From: Atrichornis clamosus
Lineage: Eukaryota; Chordata; Aves; Passeriformes; Menuridae
Direction: 5' to 3'
DNA length: 64,000 nucleotides
Assembly (NCBI GenBank): GCA_013400975.1
Contig: WBMZ01002686.1
Coordinates: forward strand, 186,001 to 250,000
In this document: piece by piece, positions 11,761 through 25,375 of the stretch
Layout: each line of letters opens with the position of its first letter
How positions within the stretch are numbered: the stretch's first letter is position 1
Notes under the pieces: generated by a model
What the model was told of the DNA's origin: nothing
Seen by the model: only the letters and a program-made list of their open reading frames with translations
Databases searched by the model: none
Position numbers and translations under genes: made by a program

Positions 11761-14700
11761 AGAAATTTCACACCTTTAAACCTCCTACCCCCCACCAGGT
11801 GCTTATATTGTGTCAATCATGCTGATCCTGGTTTTCTCCTTTCTGGATCAATATGAAGGTTTTTAGTACTCTATAAATATTATCAGGAAAACAAATGCCA
11901 GGAAAGAAAGGTCATTTAAATCAAGTGACAATTCTGGAAGGACAAATGGATAGGAGAGTCCCAGGGTAAACCTACCTTGAGAACAAAAGGTTTCCTAGCA
12001 TCAGAAAAGCACAGCTTTGGAGCCACCACTCTATGAGTAGCCACAGGAGAAAAAAAAAGGCTAATTTTTGCTCAAGCCTTACCAAATTGAATAGATTATG
12101 TGATGACCTGAATGTCAAAACCCCTAAGCCAAGCCTATCTCTCATCTCCAGTATAGAACTTGAAGTGAGGTTAAATAGCTAGGACTGTCTATTATAGTGT
12201 ATTTCAGGAAGAGTTTTATGGCAAAATCAGTGTTTTCTCATTGTTTAAACAGTCTCCCTCTTTCTAATTGAAAAGTTTCCTCATCTTTTGGTTTGAATTT
12301 GGCTCTAGATTTAAATATTGTGTAGCAATTACAGATCGTGCTCATTATGCCCACAGCAAACTAAGCATAAGCTTTCAATCAAATCCATCAAATTCTGGCT
12401 ATCTTATGCAGCTCCCTTGTTTTGGTTTTTTTTTCCTCAGTTAAAAAACCCCGAGTATTTTTATGTTGCAGTGATGCTGTTAGGGAACTGCCTGCCTGCA
12501 TATAAACAGCATTGCCACATTATTTCCATATGTCCAAGTGATTAACTCAGCTTCTGCCTGTCTTCATTTTATCTTTTTTCAGATAACTAACAGAGTTTCT
12601 TAAGTGTGTGCTCAGGTCAATGAGCTCAAGAGCTAATGCTCATAGAGGATGACTTAATGGGAAATAAGAAGAGCTCAATAAGGATTTATAAGCCTCTATC
12701 TGCTGAGGTTGAAGGCTGATCTGAGGCAATAGTGACAGGTATGTTATTATCATATGCCAAATATTTAATTTTTTGCTGGAACAAGTTTGATAGTGACAGT
12801 TGACTCCCCCGAGGGCAAGTGGCCTCATGAATGTTATCTTCTGTCAGCCTTGTTGGATGTCTTGAAGGACAAGCTGAGAACTAATTGGGAGCTGGATAGC
12901 AAAGGGCTCATGCATAGGGATGAGCCCCGGGCCGTGGGTAGGTGGGATAAGGAAACCTGGTGTTTTGACTTCCAAGCTGTATCTGTTATGGGGTAATTAG
13001 AAGATTTCAATCTTGAAGGGCGCACAAACTCGATTATCCAAACAGTCATTCTCTGAATTATTCACAACTCATTTTAAAAGATAAGGAAATGAAATATAAG
13101 ATAAATAAAATCATTGTGAGATCTTCCCAGTATCTGCTGTGGTCAAGAATGAAACCCAGCTTCCATTACGATCTCCTTTTCTCACATCTTTTTAACTTAG
13201 AAAATAAAAATAGAAACAGCAATTTTGAAGAAAATATATTTAGGTTGGTCACTCTCCAAAATTAGTATTTAGGGGAAGTTTGACTATCACCTTTATGCCT
13301 TCACCCATAAGTGGGGGTTTTTTCCTTTAAAAAGAAAATAAACAAAGAAATTAAATGCAAAGTGTTCAAGTGGACAAATGCCAGGATATGCAAAAGGGAA
13401 GTTTCTAATCACCTCATTGTCCAACACTAGGGTTAATATAAAGCTAAATAAAATATTTTCTCTAGTTTAACTCATACCTTGCAGACTATCCAGGGATCAG
13501 GTTTTTAAAGTCAGTAATATCTTGGTTGAAAAGAGAACAGAAACTGCAGAATGGCAACTACTTTGGAAAAAAATCCAGCCTCTTTCCTAGGTATTCAAAG
13601 CTTCCCTTGATGAATAGAGCAGGTATCACTCTCCCACCAGTTTGTCCCTCTAAGGTTGTTGAGATGGCATTGGGTTTGCAGTTGGAGTTTTAAAAATTTT
13701 CCACAGTGCATCATTTTGAGAACATGTATGTTTTCTCAATGTGGTTAGGTAATGTAGAGGGCTATGCTGAAACAAGGGAATTGTGCCTGCACAAAGAATA
13801 AAACAATCCATTAGAACAACAGATGGATTAATATGGAATTTCAATGAGTATTTTATATTACCACAATGTCACTTCGACTTACAGTTGACTTATACATGCA
13901 GCCCCATTGACTTAGTTGAGGAAAAAAATTGCTATTTCTCTTTTCTTTAACAAATTATTCATTAAATGGTTGTGAGTTCTCTAATGAACCATGTGTCACT
14001 TGAAAAGACCAGTATCTTCATTACTCATTTATGATTTCTACTGAAAGTCTCCATTAGAGTTGCAATTTTGCCTATGTTAACAAATGTACTAATGGAATTA
14101 CCCTCCTTTGGGCCACTTTTTACTTTGCAACAAGTTTCTATGTTTTGTTTTAATTTTATTTCCTCTCCATGAGGACAGATTTCTAATGAGCTTCTCTGTG
14201 TGAGGTGCAAGGGCTTAGGTGTGTGGATGCTGCAGGCAATACAGTGCCATTCTGTAAATCCAGTGCCGACTTGGATGGTGTTAGAGGATGCAAGGTCACA
14301 GACCAAATGAATTTAACAAATTTACTGTGCAATAATCTTCTTGCAGTGAAATGCATGTGCATGTCTAACAAGTATCTTGTTGCTGTTAAGAAACTGATTA
14401 ATTAAAATAAGAAAAATTAGTATAATTGGGTGCTATAAAAGTGGCCATAACATCAAAGAAGGCTCAGGGTCTGGGATTTAGTCAAGTCCTGAAGACCGTT
14501 CACAAGGCTCTGTGGATGACTTAGTAAATTCCTAGGCTTCAGCAGTATTTGTAGGCAACAGGATTGGTGGATTTAATGTGTGTACTTATTTTATGATATA
14601 GAAATATTGCAAAATCATTTTACATGGTTTGATCCCCATGGCAGTGATATGATAGCTTCATTGATGGCTTGAGTGGATGCACCCTTTTTGACCCAGTGAA

Positions 14701-16585
14701 ACAGTGAAGGTGTTCACTAGTGTTTGGACTGGCTCTCAGAAATGCTGTATCCCCCCAACTATAATTTATGTTAACAGCTGATGTGGACACTGAGTACTCG
14801 GAACTGCACTGATGAGGTCGATATTTCCAGGTGCTCAGCAATCCTGTGAGGTGCTGAGAGATTTCTAGTGAAGTCAGTGAGAGGGAGAGTGTCAGGCTCT
14901 GGCTGGCTTGAGGCTTTGCAGAACACAAATTAGGTCCTATCTGCTTCTCTGTACTTTTGCTGGAAATGCTCGCTCTTCCGTGCTGGCTAGTTATTGCTCT
15001 GCTTTATTATAACTTATGACAAACTAACAGAGTAATAAAAGTCAGGGGTTTTTATAATCATATTGGAGTAGTGATTTAACAGGACATCATATTTTTCTGG
15101 GGAGATTTTACAAAGCTTGTTTTAGTCATTTGGAATGAAAACACACAAAGCAGTGCAGTCCTATTACCCAGTTAAAGATCATTGGAACAAATATGCAACA
15201 TCATATATAATAGAGTTGGACGGCTTATTTATTTGGAGTAAAATACTGAAGGATTGCTCCAATTAGAGTGATGTTTGTCCAGACCATCTTTGTTGGACTT
15301 GAAAAGCAATTACTATGCTCTTCTTGCTGTTCTCTTCTGGGTTTTTCTTGCTCTCCTCACACATGCTTAATCTCCTGGCTTGCTTTCTTTCATGGCTACT
15401 GCAAGCCATGCAATTTGAAAAACGACCTACAAATCGGGCTGTTGTGTTTGTTATTATGCATATGTATTCAAACAAAAAAAAAAGGCAGTGTTGGAAGATA
15501 GATAAAGTCTGCTGATATGACCATAGAGGTCTTTCTGAGGACCTGGAAACCTGACTTATGAGGTGGGGGAAACAGGAGGATACACACTTTTTTCTCCACT
15601 CTTTATTCACACAGAAAACATCAGGTTTTGGGCTCTGTCTGTCTGGCAATCTCCTTCTGAACATGAACATTGTGTGGAAGACTACAAGAGTAAAAGATGG
15701 CATGCTCTTGAATCTGAAGACAAGTCTTAAGAAGATAACAGCTCACAGAGATGCTGCCCTGCTGAGAGCCAGTCTAGTCCTTAGTGTGCACACCTGCTCC
15801 TTGTGCCTCTTCCACATTCCTCCTGTCTGCAGCACTGCTTCTGCTGCTGGTTTCCTGGCATGCAGTTGGACGAGCTGCAGCTGCAGTGGCGGTCCTTGCT
15901 CTGTTCTCAGTGCGGATTTCAGATTTCAGTCCTGCAGCAAAAGCAATCCCAGGAGTTTTCTCAAAGTTGAACAAACTCAGGGGCTGGTAGCATTTGTCAG
16001 GAGAGGACAAGAGCCTGGAAGGTGCCCCCCAGGTGCTTCATCACTGAGGACCTGCCCATTCCTGTGTGAACCATGGCAGGGTTCAGATTTAATTTTGCTT
16101 TCTTCACATAAATTTTACTTAAATTTATGGCTTTTAGTTAACTTTACCTCTTTCTGCTTTGCAGAATACAGGATGACTATAACGTGTTCCCTAAAACATT
16201 GGATGATGTTTTGGAGGGCTGCAAAGGCTCATGACCTGTAAAAATAATAACTGTAAACCTCCTGAGAGCCCTGGTAATATTTTAACCAGTCACTCTTCTT
16301 CAGGTTAGAGAAAAAACCTGTATCACCCTATGTCTGCACACACAGGACTAGAATGATTCATCACACTTCCTCAGAAGCTGCCTGCACAGCCATTTAGTCC
16401 TCATATGTCCTTTTGCAGAACTGAACTGGGCATCTTTTCAGAATTACAGAGTAAAATGTTCACACCATAATCACAAGATGGAAGAATTTGTGTTGGTTTT
16501 TTTTCCAGGCACTTGAGTGTATGCATTTGCTTTCTACAACATATTTCCAGCTTCAGTGGTGGATATAGTACTCACAAAAGGGTTA
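11761..16585. other. single-copy noncoding DNA
   Basis: AT-rich unique sequence with no recognisable repeats or exons. The longest frame is on the plus strand at 15558-16241 (227 codons). Its translation is rich in cysteine, serine and leucine without domain structure, and I consider it a chance ORF. A short A run lies at 15473-15483. Confidence 0.6.
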
Positions 16586-16599
16586 ATAACTTCTCTGCA

Positions 16600-16612
16600 G
16601 TTGCTAGGTAAT
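16600..16612 (+). promoter_or_regulatory. X-box-like (RFX) motif
   Basis: GTTGCTAGGTAAT has two inverted 6-base half-sites separated by one base. It matches the RFX X-box pattern (GTTRCY and RGYAAC) at all positions but the last. The flanks carry CATTGT/ACAAT-type SOX cores and TAAT cores, giving an enhancer-like look. Function is inferred from the motif only. Confidence 0.35.
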
Positions 16613-17221
16613 GCTGTCTTGTCATTGGGACCACTTACTAGTTAGTGACAATCTTTCTGATGATGTAATGCTTAAATAGTCATTGTGGAGTGCATTAAAT
16701 TGCATTTTTGTTTTTCTTGTTTCCTTTAGAAAGCTAGGAAATGAAACATAAAACGATATTATGGCTGCATGGATAAATCAACCAAAATCCAGAAAATACC
16801 AGAGCTGAACATTAGTCCAAGGAGACATCTTCAGCTCTGAGAGAGTGAGCTCTTTTGCTAAAGTACTGTAGTACAGCTTTTGGTAAAAAGTACTGCTTCA
16901 TAGTTCTTGGATCAAAGTAGATTGAAATGATGAATCCAAATGGTGGATCACTGCAATACTAAGCATGGAAATATCAAACAGGCTATATTACAGTTTAAAA
17001 ATCCTTTGAATGCTTTATCTTTTTATTCCTTATTTCTGTTTAATTCAGCAATTAGAGCCACTTTTATAAAACTACACACAACGTTGGGATTCAGATTACT
17101 TTTGGATGCAGACCAACTTTTCAAACCCACATGCAGACCAAGGTGCAGCCAGACCCCATGCAGTCAGGTCAGTTCCAGAGGTGCATTCTTTGGGTATCAG
17201 ATCTGAAGTAATTGCTAATTT

Positions 17222-17234
17222 GTTTCTAGGTAAC
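17222..17234 (+). promoter_or_regulatory. X-box-like (RFX) motif
   Basis: GTTTCTAGGTAAC has the 6+1+6 X-box layout, a perfect right half-site GGTAAC and a single mismatch in the left half. It lies about 610 bases from the previous X-box-like motif. RFX factors bind such sites in ciliary and neural genes. There is no gene here to which I can tie it. Confidence 0.35.
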
Positions 17235-17239
17235 AGCAA

Positions 17240-20040
17240 AACACATTAAAGTGAACACAATTATTCAACAAACATTTCATTCTCATGTCTATTCATTTCA
17301 CTCAGCCAAGTGGTCCAACTCCACGTCCCTCCTTTCCCAGTCTGGGAAATGCTGCAGGAAGGAGATGAGTCTCAGTGGTTTTACACCCCTGAAATCGTCA
17401 GAGCCCTTAACCCTGGCTGTGGCACACCCCACCTGTGCTTGCTCCCTCAGCTTCCTCGGACTCCTTCCTCCATTCCCTGCCCACCCCCGCTGCCTCCTGT
17501 GGACCAGGGCTGCTCTGCTGATGTTTTCACAAGGCTGCACACCACCAAACAAGGCTGCTTTAAAGCGAGCACAGTGCAGGCTCAGCAAGTAGTCCCAGAT
17601 CAGCATTTCAATTCTTCCTCCGCATGGCCTTTTCTTTTTCTCCACAAGCATGTCAGAGCGGGAAATAGTGTTGGGAGTCTGGGGACTCGGGGTGATTACA
17701 AAGTGTCTATCTCTTCATGCAAGCAGGGCAAATCCACTTGTGGATGCCATCCCCGAGGCAGGACCTTACCCTAGATTAGACAGCAGTCACATAATGGAGA
17801 AGCTGGTATTTACATAGCTGGCACCAAACAAATGGAGAGAGAAAGGTACAGTTAAACACCAGGTTCTTTTTTTCTCATCTTTTGCATGATCATTTGTGAA
17901 CCCTTTGGTGACAGGGAGAAACTGCATGCTCACTCAAACCTATATAAACGTGCTGAGCTCAGCCTGGATGCTGCTGAGAGGGGCTGTCTTAACCAGCAAC
18001 AGTGGCAACCCAGCATCTTTGTACTTCCCATTTGTCAAATTAAAAGGTCCTATTTCAGGCTTTCCCTTATGCATACTCCTACAGTGGACACATGAAAGGA
18101 GACCAATTGCTCTCTGACTGAGACGTGTGTGGGATTCGATGTCAGGAGAGAACAAGAAATCTGCAGGCTTCAGCACCCAGCTTTTGTATGCTGCTGATGA
18201 AACCAGCAGGAATAAAATATGCATGCTGAAAAGAAAGGGAAATAATTGTTTCCTTACATGAGCCTTTCTCTGGGTTTTAGGACATGCAGTCATAATAATG
18301 GTGGACACTACACAGAAAACAATACACAGGATGAGATCATTCTTGTAGTCAGGTTCAATACAGGCATTATTTAACAGAGCTTCAAGAGTACAGAGACTAT
18401 TTGCAGGGCAAGTCTCTCCTATGACAGATCATTCAAATGCTTGTGGCAAGTGTAGTCACTGCTGACACGTAAAAGTGGTAGCAGAAAAAAAGGTGACTAC
18501 AGATTGTGAACCACTTTAGACAGAAAGATTTTATTATGCTGAGTTTTAGCCTATATGTAGGTAGCTATACTATAATAACTATGATGAAGTATCACCATAA
18601 CTGGGAATGGCATTACCAGTCACATTTTATTCCATTTGATTAGATAGAAGATTTCGTCCTACTCACTCATTTGTCTGATCTCAAAAAACATAATACCTGA
18701 TATAAAGCATCATCCCAGCTGAAGGAGCATGCACTGTTTGGAAGTTGTCCTGTTTTGCACTCGTGTTTCTCCCCACACAGAGCAGGTGGTAGGTAGATGC
18801 CTGTTGCAGTACTGAACATAACAGCATGGAGGGCTGACAGATACATGTTTGTGAGGAGGTGAAGTCTGGTGTACTGGTTTGCTCATTTCTCCACTTCTGA
18901 ACCCTTCATTAACAGTGTCTGATGCCTGAGAAGCATTTGAGAGAGTTACCGAAACATTGAATGCTTTAAGGGAAGAAGGTTTAGCTCCACAAATCAAGAC
19001 CAACAGAGATAATCCCAGATAATTCTCTAATTGTTTTCCACTTAAGTAACAAAATCACAACAGAGGGTAAAGCAGGATGGTAAGTGATTGCACTACATTA
19101 CTACTGAAACTGAACTATCATTTTGGTACTCTTTACAAATACTTTTCCATTTAAGGATCAGTGCTCTCTGCAATCATCAGTTACACCAACATACACTTAC
19201 AACTGTGCTGGCTGAGCTTCCTGCTTGTGATGCCAGCAGTCACTGCTGCCCTGCCTTCCAGAGAAACAACACAGCATGCCAGCTGCCTGCCTGTCCCCTT
19301 CCAAGTATTGGCACAAAGTATGGCCCAAAATTATTCAGCTGGTCTGTGATGCATCTAACTGGAGATAACTACAGTCACCTGAGTCAGTACCTGGGGCAGT
19401 CCTGCCAGTGTTGCTCACAGTGAGCAGTGTTTCCTCTTCAGTTTCCTTTGGCTTGGGAGAGGCAGAACATCGTCCTCATTCACTGTCTTTGCTGCAGCAG
19501 ACTTGGACTTTGCTTTAGCTAATACAAGAAATATACAGATCAAACCAAACAGTGGAATAAATATATATTTTGGGTCTCCTTTTTCTGAGTGTATCTGAGC
19601 CTAGATCAGTGTCCGTCCAAGATCTTTCCCAACACTTTGTGGCTTCTGCCTGGATCCACAAATCTTCCCCCTTCTTGCAATCATTTACTTTGACCATGGC
19701 TTATATCTGCCTGGTTTTACCTCCCAGACAGCCCTTGAAGACACCCCAGCACCTCTGTGGGGCACATGCACCTACACACACACACACACACAGACAGACA
19801 CACACGTAGGTGAATCAGAGACACCCGTGGTTCTGGGCAGAAAGGGGAGATTGAGGGGCCTGTGGGGAGCTCTGCTCCATCTTCCATCTCCTTGAACTGT
19901 CCAGGCCTAATTCTAGACTGGGATGTCTGTTTTGTCCTCCACCCAAACCCTCTCATGGTAGCTTTGTCTGCAGGATTGGTCTCCTGACAAGTTATTTCTA
20001 TTCTGTACATATGCTGGGGCATTCTCATCAAATGGCTGCA
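17240..20040. other. noncoding DNA with one microsatellite
   Basis: A GC-richer stretch at 17300-17780 produces several overlapping open frames without protein-like character. The remainder is unique AT-leaning sequence. A CA dinucleotide repeat lies at 19774-19805. No interspersed repeat is recognised. Confidence 0.6.
19774..19805 (+). repeat. CA dinucleotide microsatellite
   Basis: An imperfect (CA)n run of about 32 bases, interrupted by two GA steps (cagacagaca). Likely length-polymorphic. Confidence 0.9.
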
Positions 20041-20530
20041 GAGCTTTGTTCATGCCTCTCCCCTCCTCTATAATCTACAATTTGGGAAGCAGATTCCATT
20101 TTGCTGATTTTTTCCAACTGTTTATTATGCTGGATTTCTAAGGCACTTACGCTTGGCTCGGTGATTCCTCAAAAAGGGAATGGTGCCTATTGTAGTTAAC
20201 CCTGTAAAGTGTCTAATGAATAATTAAATAGCATGTTGTCTGTAGTTCAGCTTTGTCAGTTTGGCCAGTCGATTGCTGGTTTGCTGCTCCTATCAAACAA
20301 AAACCTTGCTGTGAAGCTTGTTTAAAATTCAGCATTTGCTAATTAGCATTGTTTCGAATGTAATTCTAAGAGCCACTTCTTCAGGCAATTTAAGAGAGCA
20401 ATGTAGAACTTCAGTGTCTCTATGGAGACCATCTATAATTTCAAGGACAGAAACAACAGCTTAATGCCTTGTAATACTTTAAAAAATCACCAGTAGCTGT
20501 TTCCAAAATACCCCCAAAATACCAATAAAG
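20040..20530. other. enhancer-like conserved-noncoding candidate
   Basis: A repeat-free block dense in homeodomain-type cores (AATAATTAAAT, GCTAATTAGCATTG), GATA- and SOX-like words, and a 14-base inverted repeat GTCTCTATGGAGAC at 20416-20429. Such composition is typical of developmental enhancers conserved among vertebrates. I have no alignment, so conservation is inferred from texture only. Confidence 0.3.
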
Positions 20531-22540
20531 GAAGGATTGGGCCCTGCTAATATACAAAGCCAATTTGTTGACGATCACTGAATTGTCATAGAGATGATTC
20601 AGTGAAACTAGTTGAGGACTAAGTTAAAACACCAGGATTAGTCTCAGGGGTTTAAATTAAATACTGAATAAATATTTAAAATGCAAAAGATCAAATTGTT
20701 AGGCACGTGTGCCAGCTGTAGAAAGGTAAAACCATTTTGTTAGATTTATGTACAGAAAGACCAAGAAATGAATTCAGCAGCCCTGCTAACCATCTGGCTC
20801 ACAGGACTATAAGCCACAACGGAGCTTGATTACCAAGGCAGAAGAGAAGCGAGTTAGATCACCCACACTGGGCATCTTGCCTCCAGCAACGCCTTATATC
20901 CAACACTTCAGAGAAAAACAGCACTGGGCGTGACACAAAGGCAGGGTCTCCTGTGAATAACCAGTGACCACACAGGCAAGCTCTGCTGGGTGACAGTGCG
21001 AGATGTACGTACAAAGCTGTGACTCCTCCTGTACAGAAATATTACAGCAGGGCTGAAACTGGTGGTGCAGCAGCTCGTCAGGGAGAGGAGAGCTGGCTGC
21101 CTACAGCAGGGCACAAGGATAAATGCAGCTCCTAGGGCTCCTCAAGCTTGCAGACAGATCACTGATTCCTTGGAAACTCTAAAATCATGGACAGATAACT
21201 GTGCTGGATATGATGTGGGAAAGACATGCAGAGCAAGAGCTATGTTCCCTCCAACCAAGGAGCAGAGTGAAGGTGAAAGCAGATAGGGCAGCAGCGAAGG
21301 TACCAGCAGCTGTGAAAGAGCCCTGTTCCAGTTCAGACCTGTGCTGTGCACTGGGCAGTTTCAGTGAGCATCCTCACCTGATGGCATGTCAAGACCTCAG
21401 GAGGAAGGATGGGGAAGAGAAGCTAGGAAAGGAGGAAGAGACAGGAGAGAGACTGGGTGGGGAGCAGAGCCCTTCTCAAAGTTGGGGTGGAGACACCAGG
21501 TAAGAGGAGGGATAAGCCCCATTCCACAATTGACAGGGAAACACGGTACCTTGCAAAGCTCAGTACTGTACTGGGCAGACTTTGGGCAAAAATACTGTGT
21601 GCCCTGAATTTCACATGTAAAACAGAACATGATGAGTACAAATCTCACCATGCAACCTGTGGGAAGATGTAGGAATAAAGGTAGGCTAGTCTGCCTGAAA
21701 AGAGTCAGCGGAAGTTAAAGAAAACTTCTAAAGCTGAGGTCTTTATTGCTTAAATGTCCATACCTTATTCCAGGTTGCCTTGCAGTTGAGAGCTTCTGCT
21801 CTCCTAGTGTGAAATATCCTAAAATAAAAAACGCTATCCTCTCCAATGGTGCTTTATAATGAGAGTAGGAGTTTTTAAAAAGCCAAGCGGAAATGTGTGG
21901 TCTAATTTCTAGCTGAGCTGATCAGAGATCAGTTTTCTTACATCCTTAGAGGTATTTTAATATAGTAGGATTTCTTATTATACTTTGTTAGATCACAGGA
22001 AAGATTTACTACTCAAAATTGTTAAGGAATACATTTTACCATATTCATTGTCTTATTTCCGTTGCCCCTTTGGCAATAGTGTTCATTAGTGTCTATAAAA
22101 ATAGATATTTAATGAGATGTTTACTTCATTTAATTAAAGTATAATATTTTCTGCCTGGAGTACAGTATCTGCTTAGTCTTTTTTTTTACATTGATTCAAG
22201 CTAACTACATAACTCTATATTAACAGTGAACAGGGATTTTGTTCTTTAATACAAATAATTCTATTTTTTCCCTTATTATTCACACACTGTTCCAGCTGAT
22301 GTCAGTGAAAGGACACATAAAGGAAAAGCATCGTCAGACAACTCAGTACACTTCATATATCACATGCAGGAGTATTTTTCTTGAAGAAACAAATGATTTT
22401 TGCATACTAGCTTTAGTTTTTAGGTAGCTTATGGGATTTCTTGTCTTGCAACATCTTTTGGAGCGCTAGGGTATATGCAGACACAGGATGAAAGAAGTGC
22501 TTTGGTAAGGGCAGTTTTTACAAGTTCTACTTGGCATATA
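20531..22540. other. single-copy noncoding DNA
   Basis: Unique sequence. A purine-rich stretch at about 21400-21510 (GGAGGAAG-type) explains several open frames. No repeats or exons are recognisable. Confidence 0.6.
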
Positions 22541-22655
22541 GATTCTTAGAAAGGCTTGGCTTGGAAGGGACCTAAAAGATCATCTAGACCTCTCTGCTGT
22601 GGGCAGGGAGACCCTTCACTAGACCAGGTTGCTCAGAGCCCCCTCCAACCTGGTG
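22541..22655 (-). mobile_element. CR1 LINE 3' fragment
   Basis: It shows the order 'gattcttaga', 'ttggaagggacct', 'aaaagatcatctaga', 'gggcagggag', 'cactagaccaggttgctcag', 'cctccaacctgg', which is the reverse complement of an avian CR1 3' end. The 3' terminus is at the left. Only about 115 bases survive and there is no coding capacity. Confidence 0.9.
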
Positions 22656-25181
22656 GGTCACTCTGCAGCTGTCCTTGCCAGCTTGATGCTCAGCTCACTC
22701 ACTTTTGTTTCCTTGTTCACCTTTATTGTTTTGCTGTCCCAATGCGCACCCTTGCTGTATGTGACTAGCTATCAGAGCCTTCAGCACTCATGTCAAAGTA
22801 CTTTCTTCATGGAAGCCGCTGTCACGCCCTGAGATCCCGTTCCCTCCAGGTGGTAGGAGCTGGTTCAGCCCAGAGCTGTGCTCACTGCAGCTGTCCAGCA
22901 TCTGCACGAGCACACAAAGGCTGCAGTTCTGCAATCAAATGTCTGCTCCAGCAAAGATTAAGCCAATGGTCCATGCTGCAAACCCACAGGCTTGAGTCTA
23001 GCATCACACCTGTGAGCTGAAGAAGATGAATAGCTGGAAGCCCCGTATCCACAAAGCAAGCAGTGTAGCAGGGCAGAGTTGGTCACACCAAGACAAAGAG
23101 CTGGAGAGTTGGATCAAGCCAGCTATATTTTGACCAGAGCCTTACCCCAAATATCATCCTTTCTTAATGAGCCAACATTTAGCCTGAACTTATGCCTCGT
23201 CAACACAGCCATATTCCTGTTGAACTTTTTTCTTTTCTGGTGGATCAGCATTACTTGACTAGGGGGAAATAAAAAACAAAAACTAAAAAACCCATCCAAA
23301 ATGATACCATCTTTCACCCCCAGCTCCACAGAGAGAATTTCAAGATCAACACAGCTGGAATTTAGCCAGAGTTTGTACTACAAAGGCATCCTGCCTGGAG
23401 CCAGAGACCCCACCTCTCTTATCAAAAGTATATCCATTTTGAAAACAAAAAATTAGGTTCCCCCTCATTCCACTTACTTCCTTCTGTCTGCTGGCATATA
23501 TAGATACACAATTTATCTCAAGAGTCTGTGTGATGTCTTCTGACCCACTGGATTACTCTTCAGATATCTGCTTCAGACCTCTCTTTTAATATCACGTCTC
23601 TTCCACTTCAGACTAGGTCAGCTATTATTGTGTTAAGAATATTAGAAATGTTTTTTAAAATGTAGTAAATTAAAACCTACCATTTTTTATGTGTCTCTTC
23701 TTCCTTTCCAGTGACATTGTTTGGGCAATATATCATAAAAATACCTCACTACAGTGATGTATGGCACTAATCTGTCATGCAAGCACTATCTTTTTGGTGA
23801 TGTATTAGAGCAATGCATCGTTAAAGCATCACTGATGTAGATATATATTACTCAGCTACCGACTGGCTAGCAGCAATATATATATGGGAATTAGATGAGT
23901 TTAATGTATTAAATCAAAGGTGCATGGATTTGAATCTAAAGCAATAATAGCCAAATGATGTTAAGAATGGTGTGAGGTCATATATTAATAGATATAATGA
24001 GAGATGCCACGAGACATTTCAATTAAAAAAAGTAAATGCTCTTTTAATGAAGTGGTGGAAGCTGCCCTTCTGCCACCCACATTGTTTTCCTGTGCCAGAA
24101 TGGACCAGAAAGGAAACTAAAAGTCATAATGAAAAGATATAGGTCAAGAGTCCAAAGGCATCACTGCCTCCCACAGCTTTGATGGAAAATAGGAAAAACA
24201 AGAAAAACAAATTAAAACACTTAAATGCAGAAAAGCAGTACCATTCTTTTAGGGTTTGCTGACAGCTTTGGGTCTTTCTAATATCCCTAACTTTGAAGTT
24301 AAAACAGGGTCTATGATCTTTAATAAACTGAAGTGAGGTGGACCATGGGTGTGGGCACCAAGAAAAAGAATGAAAGGGAAACATGACTATATGTGATTCA
24401 TTGGTTTCTAGCAAATTAGGTGATTTTGTCTGGGAGTATTTGTTAAATTCCCTGTCTTTCTCTAGAATTATTTCCTTTGCCTGAACGAAAATATGGGGTC
24501 ACATCTGTTGAGAGAAAACTGTATTGAGAGAGTCCTTTCCAGACTATTTCCAATTATGCCGGAACATGATGAACCTGCTGTTTCTGGACCTTGTTTGCTC
24601 TTCCTGTCCCCCCATCTTTTGGGAGTATTCAGGATATAGGGGGTCGGGAAAAGACCGTTGCATTATTCTGTAGGATTCCTTTTTGCCTCCAAGTGCAAGA
24701 TTAAGCAGAAACTGTGTAACAAACTTCTGGCTGCTCTGGTTCCTTTGGAGGGACGTTTTTGGTTTTGTAGGAATTCACAATGACCTGAAAGCTAACTTTT
24801 TTTTTTTTAAAATCATCTGCTCTTCATTTTACAGGGTAAGAATATTCTACATGGTTAGTAATTTCATTTCATAACCCACCTTTGAACTATAGAGAAATTA
24901 ACTAATTTTTCAGAAGTTGATTACAGCAAAGCATAACAACTGCTTTATCCAAGCTCAGCGAGCATGTAGTTGTCAGAATTGAAATTGCAGTTAGTAGGCT
25001 CCCTCCGTGTTTTCCTAGACTTTAAACCATGTTTTCCTTCCAGAACTTCCAGCGGTCCATCACATTTGTTAGCCATTTTTAGTCAGTCTGATTTCTTGTA
25101 TTACCACATTAACAGCATAACCAAATTTTCACTGCCCACTGCCATAGCAAATAGATTAATCTCAGTAATATACAATACCAC
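22656..25181. other. noncoding DNA between two CR1 copies
   Basis: Unique sequence that becomes AT-rich after 23600. An imperfect AT-rich inverted repeat at 23841-23883 could form a hairpin. A T run lies at 24799-24810. No gene is recognised. Confidence 0.6.
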
Positions 25182-25375
25182 AAAATCATAGAATAATTTA
25201 GGTTGGAATAGACCTCTAAGATGATGAAGTCCAACCATTATCACAGCTCTGCCAAGTCCCCATTAAACCATGGCCCTAAGTGCCACATCTACATGTCTTT
25301 TAAATACCTCCAGGGATGGCGACTCCATCACTTCTCTGTGCAGCTTGATAGCCCTTTCAGTGAGGAATAAATTAT
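25182..25375 (-). mobile_element. CR1 LINE 3' fragment, different subfamily
   Basis: It reads 'caaaatcatagaataattta', 'ggttggaatagacctctaag', 'gaagtccaacca', 'ccctaagtgccacatctaca', 'aaatacctccagggatggcg'. This is the reverse complement of the CR1 type whose body has the 'taagtgccacatctacatg' segment, so it differs from the copies near 6.6, 22.5 and 45.0 kb. The 3' end lies at the left. It is about 194 bases long and truncated at the 5' side. Confidence 0.92.

Noticed and set aside
15558..16241. 227-codon plus-strand open frame
   Set aside because: Cys/Ser/Leu-rich without repeat or domain structure and with no homology that I recognise. Its length is not exceptional for six-frame reading of 64 kb.
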